A DNA stretch of 64,000 nucleotides, taken from positions 930,001 to 994,000 of the forward strand of contig WOFQ01000005.1 of NCBI GenBank assembly GCA_012184525.1, in the 5' to 3' direction. Source of the stretch: Xenoacremonium recifei (taxonomy: Eukaryota; Ascomycota; Sordariomycetes; Hypocreales; Nectriaceae). This document shows positions 32,440-43,308 of the stretch, in pieces; within the stretch, counting starts at the first letter, position 1, and each line of letters starts with the position of its first letter. The translations under genes and the position numbers were made by a program. The notes under the pieces are model-generated. The model did not search any database and had not been told where the DNA came from. It worked only from the letters and a program-made list of their open reading frames with translations.

Positions 32440-34079
32440 CTACTGGTTGCTCTTTGCGCTACTCATAATTGCCCGAAGGGTTGTCGCTGCTAGTTCCTTG
32501 CTGACCCGAGAAATCCTGCTTTGAACTTCCAGCCTGCTCTTTAAAAGCTGCTTGGATATCATTGTCAAGGAGACAAAGTCGCTATGATCTTGAATTTCCG
32601 CATCCTGCTGGAATCCTCCAACATGGCGGAAGGCATCCGTTACTTGCACGTCGTTGAGGGTACCGTACTGTTTGCAGATCTTGCCCCCAATAATCACCGT
32701 TTCGATTTCCCTGACTCCAGCGTGGCGGACTACAGCAGTCAGAGGATCAAGCTCTGCAGCACAAAGCATTGATGGCGTACTCGCGTCGAAAATGATGAGA
32801 TCTGCAAGCTTGCCCTCGGTAATCGACCCAATTTGATCGTCCATTTGTATGGCACGGGCTGCCCGGATAGTGGCCAGATTGAACGCTTTTTGCACTGTAG
32901 CCTGGAACTTCTTGGGATACTCATTCTTCGCAAATGAATTCGTGACTTGTATCCCGCGATCGCTTGCCAGCGCCATTTGCATCTGATGAAGCATGCTAGC
33001 TGGCCCGCCGGAGTGACAGTCCGCGCCAAGACAGGTCAACGGGAGATCCTCTCGAAACGCTACTGGTTCAGCGCCTGAAGCCATAAAAACCTCAGAGTCG
33101 GGAGTTGAGACAATGTAGGTACCAGCCGAACTTAGGAGGGTGGCTTGTTCTGGAGTTGTTCCGTTGCCATGGGTGAGCAAAACATCCGATCCGAGCATAT
33201 TACACGCATGGAGTATTTCTGGAACCTTCGCTTGGCCTGGTTGTAAGGAAAGAGTTAGTAACAATCTTCGGCTATCTCCATGTCAAAGAGGGACAGATAT
33301 CTACCTTGAGAAATGGGCCAGTGCCTAAAATGACTTGTGATCAATTTGACACCGATTTTCTTCACTTGGTTCAGTGTATCGGTTATGAAAGACTGGGGCA
33401 ACGAGTAAGAGTCAAAGAAGAAGCCAAGTTGCACCCTGTTTTCGCTCCCGACGGGGATCCGACAGGCAAAGTCATTCATCTGCGGGATCAGCCAATCTGG
33501 TAAAGGCTCTCGGTCAATGTCGAAGGTGCTTTCTGTCCATTCAGTGGTGCGGAGTGGTGAGACACCATAACAGAAGATGCTTCGAATCCCTGAAGCTATA
33601 GTAGCATCCAGAGCAGCCGAGCCATGGTCAGGTCCAGCACTCATATGCGGATTGTCAACAATACAGGTTGTCCCCGCGTCCAGAGCTTCAAGACAACCAG
33701 CTAATTGTCCCCAGAAAATATCCTTGGGAGCAAAATTGATACTTTGAAGGTTTGCTGAAGAGCCCTTTAGCTACTCGTATGAACATTCGGGTTGATTCAA
33801 GTACTCACCCTCCAAAACATACTCCATCATAGTAGAGTCACCAAGTCTGCCTTTAAGCTGGGTTTGCCATACATGGTGATGAGCGTTGATAAATCCCGGT
33901 GAGACGATCTTATCCTGGCAATCAATTACTGATGCGTCATCCCCAACAGTCAGGTTTTGACCGATTTGACTAATCCGGCCATTTTGAATGAAGATATCTG
34001 TGTTCTTCAGAGCGACGACGTTATCTTGGGCATCGTGCTGCAAGACAGTGCCGTTGCACAAAAGAAGTGAGGAATCCAT
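32440..34079 (-). CDS. Metal-dependent amidohydrolase (chlorohydrolase/cytosine-deaminase-like branch)
   Basis: Model: complement(32440-33236, 33305-33754, 33809-34079), three exons in phase, 505 residues. The first beta-strand metal motif is H-x-H in PGFINAHHHVWQTQ (H67, H69); LLTHGNG in exon 3 carries a later histidine, and LTCLGADCHSGG carries the aspartate of the metal site. The C-terminal beta-sandwich strand GKLADLIIFDAS is typical. The family hydrolyses C-N or C-Cl bonds of ring compounds (atrazine hydrolases, guanine/SAH deaminases). No signal peptide. It faces away from the multi-TM gene; no pathway partner is evident nearby. Confidence 0.9.
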
Positions 34080-34631
34080 CTTGCCTCTTGAGTCAAATGT
34101 GTATTAAGTGAATGGATATTTGGAAGCCAGAGTATATGTGTCTCTGTTTTTATACGTGAGCCAAACATCGGCATCGGCGCCGGATGATCGGCCGCGGGGT
34201 TAAGAAGTTTCGGCTCTCAGAAACAACAAAATGCCGAGAACACCCTCGAAGATTCACAACAACGTCATGAACGCGTAATATTACCAGAGACATCTGGAAT
34301 TCCGGGAAAGGATTAAATCCTTCGTTGTTAGATCTCACTAATTGTGAAGTTGACGATTGGTGGCGGTGTTGAGGTTGGGTGAGCTCAGCACATAACTGTC
34401 GTCAGCCTCGATGATAGCGGGATTGTGTCGAGAAAGACACCTTTTACTATGCCTTTCTATAGTTACAGGTTCATTTCGTTCACGCCCTTAAAAGAGGTTA
34501 TTCCTCCAGAATGGAAATAGAATCGTGGTCATTATCTGATTCATGTCGTGCACGCGCCAAAGCGGACTCGTGTCTAAAGATTGCAACAAATAGCCGATAT
34601 TCTTATACAACTAAACGCCCCTACTCTGTTA
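34080..34631. other. Intergenic region
   Basis: Promoter of the amidohydrolase and 3' flank of the next minus-strand gene; no frame with support. Confidence 0.4.
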
Positions 34632-35884
34632 TCATGCCTCCTTGAACGGCGCTGTCCTCTTGTAATGCCATGAGCTGGCATCACCAAACACCATCTCATA
34701 CCCCAACAACCCCTCCACGATGCTAAGAACCATCGTCGGGGATACAGTGAACGTACCGCTATGTCGGCTATCTGACTCTAAAGTTAAGGTATCGTAGCTA
34801 CCAAAAGCGGAGGTCACGTCGTTCAACTTTATAATGAGTGCTGGTGGCTGCACATTGGTTAGCGTCACATCTGTCATTGCCGGTATTCGAACTCACATGA
34901 TTCACTGAGCGCTGATTAGTGCGACACCACTTCTTGAAGTACTCGCAAAGCAGATTCAAGGTTGGTGCGTGGCTGCATTGAATCATCAGCTTCTCCGTCC
35001 CCACCCCCCAGATGATCATGTGGTAGGGCGGCTTCAAAAGTAGAGTTTCTGGTCGAGGCAAGGCTTTGAAGTCAGGTAGGTATTCAACCTCCGGAATCCC
35101 GGGCGTCTCGTCCATCCTCGAGATGGGCTTGTCTGTCATATCGCTGATACTGACATCTGCCCACTCATCCCCAGTCGTGGAATGAATGGGGAGGGATTTA
35201 GTGGGCTTCTTCTCCTCAAAAGCCGAAAGCATTTGCTCTCTGAGGATTCCGTTGAACCCTGCTGCCTGGAAAACTTGGACGTTGGGAACGCAGAGTGTAA
35301 ATCCGCGTTTGCCGTTATTCCAGTATGTGGACGCCCTGGAGCTTTCGGATGCCTGTCAATGATCAGATCAGTCTCTCGCTCTATGTTTTACGCGCGTTCC
35401 TGATTATTTCGAACCCCTCGTCAGACAGCCTGCGGATGGGTCGCGTCTCCATAGCGGGGTTACTCACCTGGACGAAGAGGGAGAGATCTGAGGATGCGCC
35501 GGTTCTCTTCAGCTTCTCCAAAAGTACCTCGGCCCAGTCTTCAAAGGCCGAATCATCAAGCAACTCCGAAGCCGTAGAGAACCAGACTTGGATGCAAGAA
35601 ACCACGACGTGGATAAGTTGTGCTTTGTCTTCGTAGACAGAATCGAGCTCAGCGATGAGAATGGACCAGTCGGGCTGGCATCGGACTTCCAGACCGAGGG
35701 CATCATGGAACTCCTTGATGGCCTTCTGGACAGGAGAATCCTCCTTCTCCCACTGATCCCGGATAGCGACCTTCGCTTTTAGGGGGCTGACGACGCATTA
35801 GTTGGGTTGTTCTCCTTCCTCCGGGCTTGGCAGCGGGGAGGATTGTGACAGCGGTCCCCAGCTGGAATTTACATACATTGACAT
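34632..35884 (-). CDS. Unknown fungal protein with an 8-base first exon
   Basis: Model: complement(34632-34847, 34897-35352, 35468-35786, 35877-35884), four exons in phase, 332 residues. Exon 1 is only ATGTCAAT, followed by a perfect GTATGT donor; joining it to the CAG acceptor before 35786 gives MSIPLKAKVAIRDQWEKED and an open frame throughout. I recognise no domain, signal peptide or membrane segment; the protein is acidic to neutral and probably cytosolic. Its first 60 residues resemble those of the divergent gene at 36757 (IRDQWEK against VRDNWEN), so the two may be old duplicates. Function unknown. Confidence 0.65.
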
Positions 35885-36756
35885 GTTCGGCGTCTGTGAG
35901 GATGGCTGAAGAGAGCAAAAGAATCAGAGTTGAAGTTGGGGTTGAAGTTGAGTTAGAGGCGCGTTACTGGAGCCGAGCATTAAATCCAAGCGACGCTGAG
36001 AGCTTGAGGACAACGATTCATCGCTTAAACGCCCAGCGCTTCGTAGATGCCTTCACCAGGCGGAACAAACGGGAATACGGCCTGCCAAGCCAGGAATTGA
36101 GCCAAGGAAACAGCCCAACCAGGCCGGTTGCGTAACGCCGGCTGGGGAATGTGCTGTCGCCTTTGCGCTAAGACAGCGCTACTCTTTCAGCTGAGCGTCC
36201 CGGCGTAAGGCTACGAGGCAGATTAGCCCTGGTTAATCTCAACGCTCCCCCGCTCCCTGCAAGCGAAGCCCCGCGAGAGCAAGCAAGGTTGACTTTCCCG
36301 TAGCCTCAAACGTCTGGCTTGGACGCAGGGTCGCGCTGAATGCCTAACGTGGGTATAGGCCAATTGCAAGTGCGGAACGACAGTTAGTCAAGTGGGCGGA
36401 ACTCAGCCCGTGATAGTTTCGTCTGCCCTGCGCCATGATGGAGCTGCCCTGGATGGCATAGGACCACCCCGATGACGGTGAAGGCCAGCTTCCCCTCTTG
36501 ACTAGACAGTGAACGGCTACCGTGAACGCGGGCTGGAGTCTAAAACAAGCTTAAGGATGGAGCATGCATGGTTATTTCGTTGACGAGTCAGGGGTCCAGG
36601 AGAAATAGTATATAAGATAGGCTTTCGACTCCCATCGTCGAGCTTCAGAAGTCTCCTACTCCATCTTTCCTGCCAAGCCTTACTCCACGTTCAGATAATC
36701 AAGCGCCATATTTCCTGAAGTAGTCCCTCTTCGTTCCAAAGCCCAAACCTCCCAAC
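35885..36756. other. Divergent promoter of the two unknown proteins
   Basis: About 870 bases, GC-rich, with a TATA-like TATATAAG near 36610 placed for the plus-strand gene. No supported frame. Confidence 0.4.
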
Positions 36757-37847
36757 ATGCCTCGCCTTCCTCCTGCTGAGAAGCTTCCCCTTGCGGTCCG
36801 CAAGGACGGTGAGTCTCCTCTCGCCTTTGTCCAAATCCGGTTGAACCTCAACATACTGACTGTATAGTCCGGGATAACTGGGAGAACAAGAAGGAGGAGT
36901 TTGAGAAGTCCATCTCTGATATCCTCGGCCAGCCATGGACCATCAGCGTCAACCCCAGCGCCATCTGGCCCTATGCTGAGGACGGATCGTGGGGCAAGAC
37001 TTCCATCGGCTCCGTCATTGCTGCGTAAGTGAGATAAAGCTTTTCAAGTTTGCGACTCTAACATTCGACTTCAATAGCTACATTGAGGGTGCCAGAGACA
37101 AGCTCAAGTATTTCGTTGAGAGGCAAGGTGACTTGGCTAAGGACGAGCTCAACTCCGTGTGCTCAGCCCACACCCTCACCATGGACTTTGACGAGGCCAA
37201 GAAGAACAGTTACTGCGGCTGCACTGTCTCCGACGCCGGCGAGCTTGTTATTCTTTTCTCCGAGAACAACCTTGGTTGCAACATCGATCAGGCTCTTGAG
37301 CCGGAAAAGCTGTCCAAGGCCCTTAACGAGGCCCCCTCCACCGGCTCTGCTGAGGCCATGAGCTATGTGACCCGTGCTGGTATTGATAAGGAGTACACCC
37401 CTAAAATCGGAGCCGTCCAGGAGAAGATCAACAAGCTCTTGGGTAAGGAGATTACCCTTGACCCTAACTTCGAGGCTGTATCCAAAGCACTCAAGGCCGA
37501 TTCCAAGGCCGATTCGAATTGGGAGGACAATCTCGGACGCTTCACACTCATGTACTTCGAGGCCCTTGCCGATCATCTTGAGTATGAGAAGTTTGGCACG
37601 GATGAGATGCTCCAAGAGGGTCTCCTTGAGGTCCTGGAGAGCGGAGTGGTCCGCTTCAGAGTCCAGGAGAAGATTGGCCGTTCGTATAATGAGCCTGTCT
37701 TCGAGGACGGTGTTTTGTATCTTCAGGTAGGCACCGTCGCTTTCTAGACCTATCTCATTTATCTTGCTAACTTCTTCACAGACTACTCCTTCCAACTTTG
37801 GTGTCAACATCAACCAGATCGCCGACAAGCTGGTAGATCTGCTGTAA
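36757..37847 (+). CDS. Unknown fungal protein, divergent partner of the 34632 gene
   Basis: Model: join(36757-36808, 36868-37024, 37078-37726, 37782-37847), four exons in phase, 307 residues. Introns have clean GTGAGT/GTAAGT/GTAGGC donors and a TACTGAC branch site. The N-terminus reads MPRLPPAEKLPLAVRKDVR then DNWENKKEEFEKSISDILGQ, with no signal peptide or membrane segment. A cysteine pair occurs in SYCGCTVSD. It has strong codon preference for C-ending codons and CT-rich upstream DNA, suggesting good expression. I do not recognise the family; N-terminal similarity to the neighbour is described under findings. Confidence 0.75.
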
Positions 37848-38679
37848 GCTTGGACGGCAAGTGACTGAGATAAATAGCGAGCAATGATATTTCAAATATG
37901 ATCCCCAAGAAAGAAAAGGCCCGACTGCTGTATACATTGATTCTAAATAAAGATCTTTTATTACTCCCGCGAATATATGACTCTGTTACTTCGAGCCCTA
38001 TGCAGCCGCCGGGTAAGGATCAGGCTTCCTACGGTTATCAGCTAGCCCCCAATTCACCATGGCGCTTCTCTCTTCAATAATTTCAAATTAGCCTCATAGT
38101 TTTGGACAGCTCAGACATGTTCGCTTTGAACAACTATGGCATCATCAGTCTGTCAATAACTCTGTGGGTTGCCTTGCTTTGGTTCGGATGGGTCCCCGAA
38201 AGACTGAGCCTGAAGATGTTCATTGGCGCAAATTTCGTTAGAGTCACATCACTTCTGGGGTTCCATGACTTTCGCTCTTCGATGCGTCTACTGCAGTGGT
38301 CTCAATGATGTATATCCTATGCTCATGCTTGGTGACTCTGCCATGCCCAGAATTAAAGGTGACATCCAGCGGTTCGATTTCCAACGTGAAGGTCGTTCTC
38401 GACATCTCCCATAATTGAAAGCAAAGCTCAAACCCATTTCATAAATGGACTTTTGCGACTTAAGACCCAAATCACCTCTGTCAGCACAATGTGCAAAAAC
38501 ATAAACCAGCCACTGGATGACACGTCGCACCATATGGCTGGCTACCAGAGCATCCCGTGACACGTCTTAACCAAGTTGAATAAAGATCTCAGAGTGATCA
38601 CTTCACCGTTGCGCCATTTCTCAACTTCTCCCAACCCGAAAATCGCATCGCCTAGGAAACACTTCATCCATTTGTCACT
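37848..38679. other. Intergenic region with decayed upstream copy
   Basis: No supported gene. From about 38500 the sequence resembles, with many changes, the DNA just upstream of the gene at 39815 (for example TGGCTGGCTACCAGAGCATCC against TGGCTGGTAAGGCGCTCC). Confidence 0.4.
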
Positions 38680-39022
38680 ATGGAGTTTGCTCCGACCACG
38701 AACAGTATCAGCAACAACATTGCCACCCGCCAAATGTCTATCCAGCCAAGTGAGAAAAAGGTGTTGTAATTTCCGCCCTTAGAGGGTACGACTTTCCCTA
38801 CTAATCGGCATTAGGCTGAAATTACAGCGCATCGAGGAGAGGTCGATGGAGATATTATCTGGCGATGTGTGAGTAGGAGCACCTTTCTACTGTGTTCTCT
38901 GGCTAGCACTAATTTTGATCAAGTGTCAATGCGGTGAGGGTTGGTTTACTATGATCATTAACGTCGCGTGCCCGTCATGTCAGCATCTGCGTTGTGGGAA
39001 TTGTTCATACACTGAGGCCTAG
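38680..39022 (+). pseudogene. Miniature or decayed copy of the ubiquitin-like/zinc gene at 39815
   Basis: The ATG at about 38680 opens MEFAPTTNSISNNIATRQMS, matching the start of the 39815 gene at DNA level (ATCGCATCGCCTAG upstream; GTTTGCT, then GCCA/GTATCCAGC-like blocks). The frame closes at TAA 38768. After a gap and two possible introns, 38924-39022 encodes CQCGEGWFTMIINVACPSC followed by QHLRCGNCSYTEA, the same C-terminal cysteine module as 41810-41905. The whole middle (coiled region, ubiquitin-like domain) is absent. It may be a deletion derivative or a small spliced zinc protein of about 65 residues. Confidence 0.5.
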
Positions 39023-39814
39023 GCGTAGACGGTTGGGGTTCGTCAGAATCGCCAACAGCCAAAGAGAAACGCTCGAGGCAATGTAGTATGAATAAAAATG
39101 GTACTTGACATGTTGAAAACAAATTCAGCTATTAAGAAGACTACATTGCTATGAACTCTTCTAAAGACATAGGATCCCAAGGTAATATTCAGATAAATAT
39201 CAAGGACATAGGAATTTCTTCTGAAGGAAACCATAGGGGTTACTATTGCACTGCTATCATGGATATTCAGAATTAGTTACCAATAGCTTGTTTAAATTCC
39301 TATTTCTTATTGATATTATTTCGTTACTTGCCCTAACTTACTTATTGTTTCATGGACCAGTTTGGAGTCTTTTCTTCAAAGGAAAGCTGAATACGAAGAT
39401 TACGACTTTTAGGTTAGCTTTAGATCATATTATATATCAAAAGACGGCCTCAGCTCAGGATAGCGATGAATTTGTCCAGATTCAACGGCTCGTTAGTTTC
39501 AAGCTATGCGCAATTCATCGAATGCAAAATACCCGACTTGATGGCTGGAGGCACTTAACCAGCCGAGTTTGGTGAGCTCGAAAAAAAAAAAACCGGGTCC
39601 GTCACAGCAATATGCAAGCCGTTGCGGAGTACCCTGCCACAGGCTGACACGTTTCGATGCAGGACTGGCTGGTAAGGCGCTCCGTGAAGCTGCGGCACAG
39701 CCTCAACAAAGTGGATGAATGAAGGCTGCAGAAATCTCACTGCACTGCCAGCTCATCTCTGAAATCATCAAGTTACGAAATCATATCGCCTAGAAAAGCA
39801 TTCCATCCAGTATC
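39023..39814. other. AT-rich intergenic stretch
   Basis: 39050-39450 is strongly AT-rich with scattered stops in all frames, consistent with RIP or simple non-coding DNA. A run of about 12 A residues lies near 39580. The last 200 bases resemble 38480-38680 (see the duplication). Confidence 0.4.
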
Positions 39815-41905
39815 ATGGTGTTTGCTTTGACCTTTGGCAGTGTTGGCGATATCATAGCCGTCTGCCAGATTGCCATCCAGCTCAGTAGAGCTCTCGGAGC
39901 AGGGTGCGGGGAATCGAGGGGCAGCGCCAAGGAGTACCAATACCTCCGCAAAGATTTAGACTTATTTGTTCAAGTTCTGATGCATGTAAGTGCAGATTCT
40001 GTGCCCGAGCGCTTTGCCATGCCTTCCTGAGTCCTTGATTGACGTAAGATGCAGGTTGTCGCAACATTTGAACAGCATGAGCCATCTCCTGCCCTCACCA
40101 GCCTAGACCGGGCAATGACTTCAATTGTTGACGAATGCGGTACGCTGATCAAAAGCGTCTTAGATCGACTGGTTCCGAGGTATGATGATACTTTGAAACC
40201 AGGAGGGTCTGGAAGTACGCTCAAGGACACCTACAAAAAGGTGAAGTGGCTAGCCACGGAAAAAGAAGGCCTGCAGAGTTTGCAGGATAAGCTGCGAAAG
40301 AACACGGAGATGCTTTCACTTCTTATAAGCATCGCAGTGAGGTGGGCCCTTTCTAATATGTACTGAGCATGTTTTTCAAGCTGAAACCTGCGCACTTAGG
40401 TATTCTGCGCGTGCGGATAACGCGACTGTCCTTGCTCGAATAGAGGAAGTCCGGCAACAGATAGACAATCAGCGACAAGCACAAGAAACATTACTTCGCC
40501 ACCTCTCAAGCTACGATACCATGGAGAACCAGCAGAATCAACTGCTTCTTAAGATTAATGAGCGGCTGGATGAACAGTGTCAAGCACGAAAGACAGGTTT
40601 CGAAATGGCGACAAGAGCATTCAGAGCTATCGTTCAAGTGAAGGATATCCTAATTGATGTCGCCAATAGGGTTGTATTCTTACAAGACATGATCTCCAAC
40701 TTCATCTACATCCGCCCTCTGGATCCGACGAAAGGTCTGCCAATCATGCTGGAAGACCCATTTGGTTATATTTCGCCCCTTCCCGACGACTGGGTAAAGG
40801 ACTGGGAGGTACACTTTCAAAGCCCCGCAACCCGGAAAGCACTTCTTACAATAATTACAGGATCTGAATCGTTTGCTTGAAATGCGGTTCAAAGAAAAGC
40901 AAACAGGCTATGAAATGGTTTTGAAGAGGCAATTCGCCTTGGAAGAGAACTGCACAGGAAACGACCTCAACCGTGCAATCCCACTCACGGCTTGTCTCCG
41001 TCGAGGGATGAAAATAGACATGAGTATGGTCTTCGTTAATTCCAAGATCTTGCAGGGATCATGCCCCCGGTGCCAGACCAAGACTGATGCGCCCGAAGAC
41101 ATCACAATAAGCTGGTGAGTAGTAGGAAATTACGGAACAGGCAGTCGTCGCCCCTAGTTGAACACTGCTTATTTATCCCAGTCCAAATCCCCATTGCGGA
41201 ATGTGGTTTCGGATACTGAAGCTTCTAATCCAGGAGACATCTGGATTTGACAATGATGAAGCTGAGACTGAAACCTTTGCTGTTCCTGCGGAGCCTTCTG
41301 ACTTTCAGCGAGTAAGGCTATTGAGACCCGTGCGTTCCCATGCAAGAAGAGGACCGACGGAAGCGGATGATCCCGAATCTACGATACCGATGCAGAATAA
41401 AAATACTGCGAACTTGGCAGATCAGCTGAGAGAGCTCTCTATATTACACGATGAACAACCTCATGGCAATGATCACGAACACTCCGACCACTCTCGAAAT
41501 CGAATAAAAATTGCCGATGAGAAAAAAGGCGGAGAGGATGATGAGGTCAAAAAAGACTCTAATGACAATATGAATGACCAAGACGATCATGGAGCAGAGG
41601 TAAGACTCATCGAACGATGGCTTGATTATTAGCGCTTACTTGAAGAAGATGCCCGTGGAAAAACATGGAGAGTTGGTCGACAGCCACTTTTCAGTGTCCA
41701 GGGACTCCTACGGATCCTCAAACTACACGCCTGGACCTCACATTGTATGGAAATGCGTGGGTGAAATTGCAGATTTTTCTACATTTGTTTCAAACTAACT
41801 TGACTACAGTGTCAGTGCCAGGAGGGCTGGTTTTCAACGACCCTAAACTCGCAATGTCCAAATTGCCATACTTACCGTTGTGTTTCGTGCGCTTATGCAG
41901 AGTAG
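39815..41905 (+). CDS. Fungal STAND-N-terminal-like / ubiquitin-like-domain protein with C-terminal zinc modules
   Basis: Model: join(39815-39985, 40055-40341, 40400-40808, 40861-41114, 41182-41599, 41695-41760, 41810-41905), seven exons, all in phase, 566 residues. The N-terminus (SVGDIIAVCQIAIQLSRALG) matches the fungal N-terminal domain found on STAND proteins. A coiled region follows (about 155-235), then a ubiquitin-like domain (about 262-345, LPIMLEDPFGYISPLPDDWV ... KIDMSMVF), a CxxC-CxxxxC zinc knuckle (CPRCQTK ... CPNPHCGMWF), an acidic tail, and a last cysteine module (CQCQEGWFS ... CPNCHTYRCVSCAYAE). A shorter reading that ignores the last two introns would stop at 41632; the good GTAAGA donor and intact phase favour the long form. 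Its role is unknown, though such proteins are tied to fungal signalling or self/non-self accessory genes. Confidence 0.8.
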
Positions 41906-43104
41906 ACGGTGTGCTGTTATTTATCATACTCCGGTGGTAGCACAGAAATATGTCATAGCCATAGTGAGCAAGGTCAACTACAGGCGGGTGATGCGGTAAT
42001 CTTTGTTAATTAGGTCAGGAATATAATCTAAATCAGATGTTGAATTTCCATTGGTGAGTCCGATATCGAACTATGCGAGCCACTCACAACTCAACATCTG
42101 ACCTAGATTATTGAGTTTGATGAGTTTCCTTTACTTGCGTTTGGGTTGGGAACGACATTGAATGGAACATTTGGAACCGGCTTTGACTGCCTGTGAATAT
42201 CACACCTTTACAACGTACGCTTTCATGGCTTTAATTGGACTTATCCATCAAGTCAAAAAGAGACCCTGGCTCGCATTTATCGAAGAATGAAATCATTAGC
42301 GACAAATTTGAGCACTATCCGTTTAAGATTCACTCGTCGGAAAGATAACAATCAAGATGATCGGACTGCTCGGAATGAGGTAAATGGCCTCCTTTCTTCG
42401 ATAGCTCAAGATCTATATTGAGATGAAGGCCTATGATTCAGTATAATTACCATAAGCATCTTAGTACACAGCCCTTCTCTTCCCCTTCATAACTGCGAGT
42501 ATCAGAATGCTTAAAAACAAGCGATGAAAATGTTACAGGATATCAATCTTTGATAGCTCATCAACAAAACCACCGCTTTGAAAGCCTTGTTCATCGATTC
42601 AGGGACCATTCCCACTAGACTTTTTATGACTTGGAGAAGTGACCAAGACAATCAGAGAGGAGTCTGATTCTGCGTTGCGTCGACTTCCAGCATATCTTCC
42701 CGGACTAGATTACATTGACTAAGCATCAGGGCCCGATCTGTAAACACTATACAAGGAAGAATGTTAAATTAGACTACGATAATTGAACGCATAGCTGTCA
42801 ATATACGCTGCACAGAGCCTGGTGAATATCTCGGCATCGCTAGCCTATCAACGAGAGGCTTGATTCACAGCACGATTCCTACATTAAGCACTAACTGAGA
42901 CACACAGACTCGCATCCAAAGCATCGAGGGGATGAGCGATCCGAGAACTATAAGTATGGACGCGACCCCATCTCTTTGCCCTGTTCCTCTTTCTTTTCTT
43001 TATTTCTCTTCTTATAGTTACGCCCGTTATCAAGAAAAGGCCAAAAGTTTTATCAAGGATTTCGCCTCAAGGATTTTCTTCCAGCTTATCACAACTCCAC
43101 CACA
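41906..43104. other. AT-rich intergenic region with an imperfect palindrome
   Basis: No supported gene; stops are frequent in all frames. An inverted repeat at 42024-42110 is listed separately. A CT-rich tract (42975-43015) precedes the small gene at 43105. Confidence 0.4.
42024..42110. repeat. Imperfect inverted repeat, 20-base arms
   Basis: The left arm TAATCTAAATCAGATGTTGA (42024-42043) pairs with the right arm 42091-42110 (TCAACATCTGACCTAGATTA) at 18 of 20 positions, with a 47-base loop. The two mismatches are of the C-to-T/G-to-A type. Confidence 0.6.
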
Positions 43105-43308
43105 ATGCCCGTCCTTCGTATCTCCTGGAAATGCGACAAGTGCGGCAGCCTGATCCGTACTCAGGTTGTTATAATTGCGGACGAAGACGCGGAGAGTGCG
43201 GATGAGATCGCATACCAAGACTCTAGTAAATGCAAAGCTTGCCAATCCAAGAAGAAGACCTCTGGGAACGACAAAGGAGGAGATCCAAAAGTGCAGAGCA
43301 AGACTTGA
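43105..43308 (+). CDS. Small cysteine-rich CxxC protein, unknown
   Basis: This is an intronless frame of 67 residues. Two CxxC pairs (CDKC about residue 10, CKAC about 43) could bind one zinc as a small ribbon; the C-terminus is lysine-rich and polar. The CT-rich leader and the CACAATG start context resemble a real promoter, which is the main support besides the cysteine pairs. It lies downstream of the zinc-module gene at 39815 but does not share its sequence. No function is inferred. Confidence 0.4.
   Translation: MPVLRISWKCDKCGSLIRTQVVIIADEDAESADEIAYQDSSKCKACQSKKKTSGNDKGGDPKVQSKT

Noticed and set aside
34632..35884. Reading the several minus-strand frames here as separate small genes
   Set aside because: They join in phase through canonical introns into one 332-residue protein.
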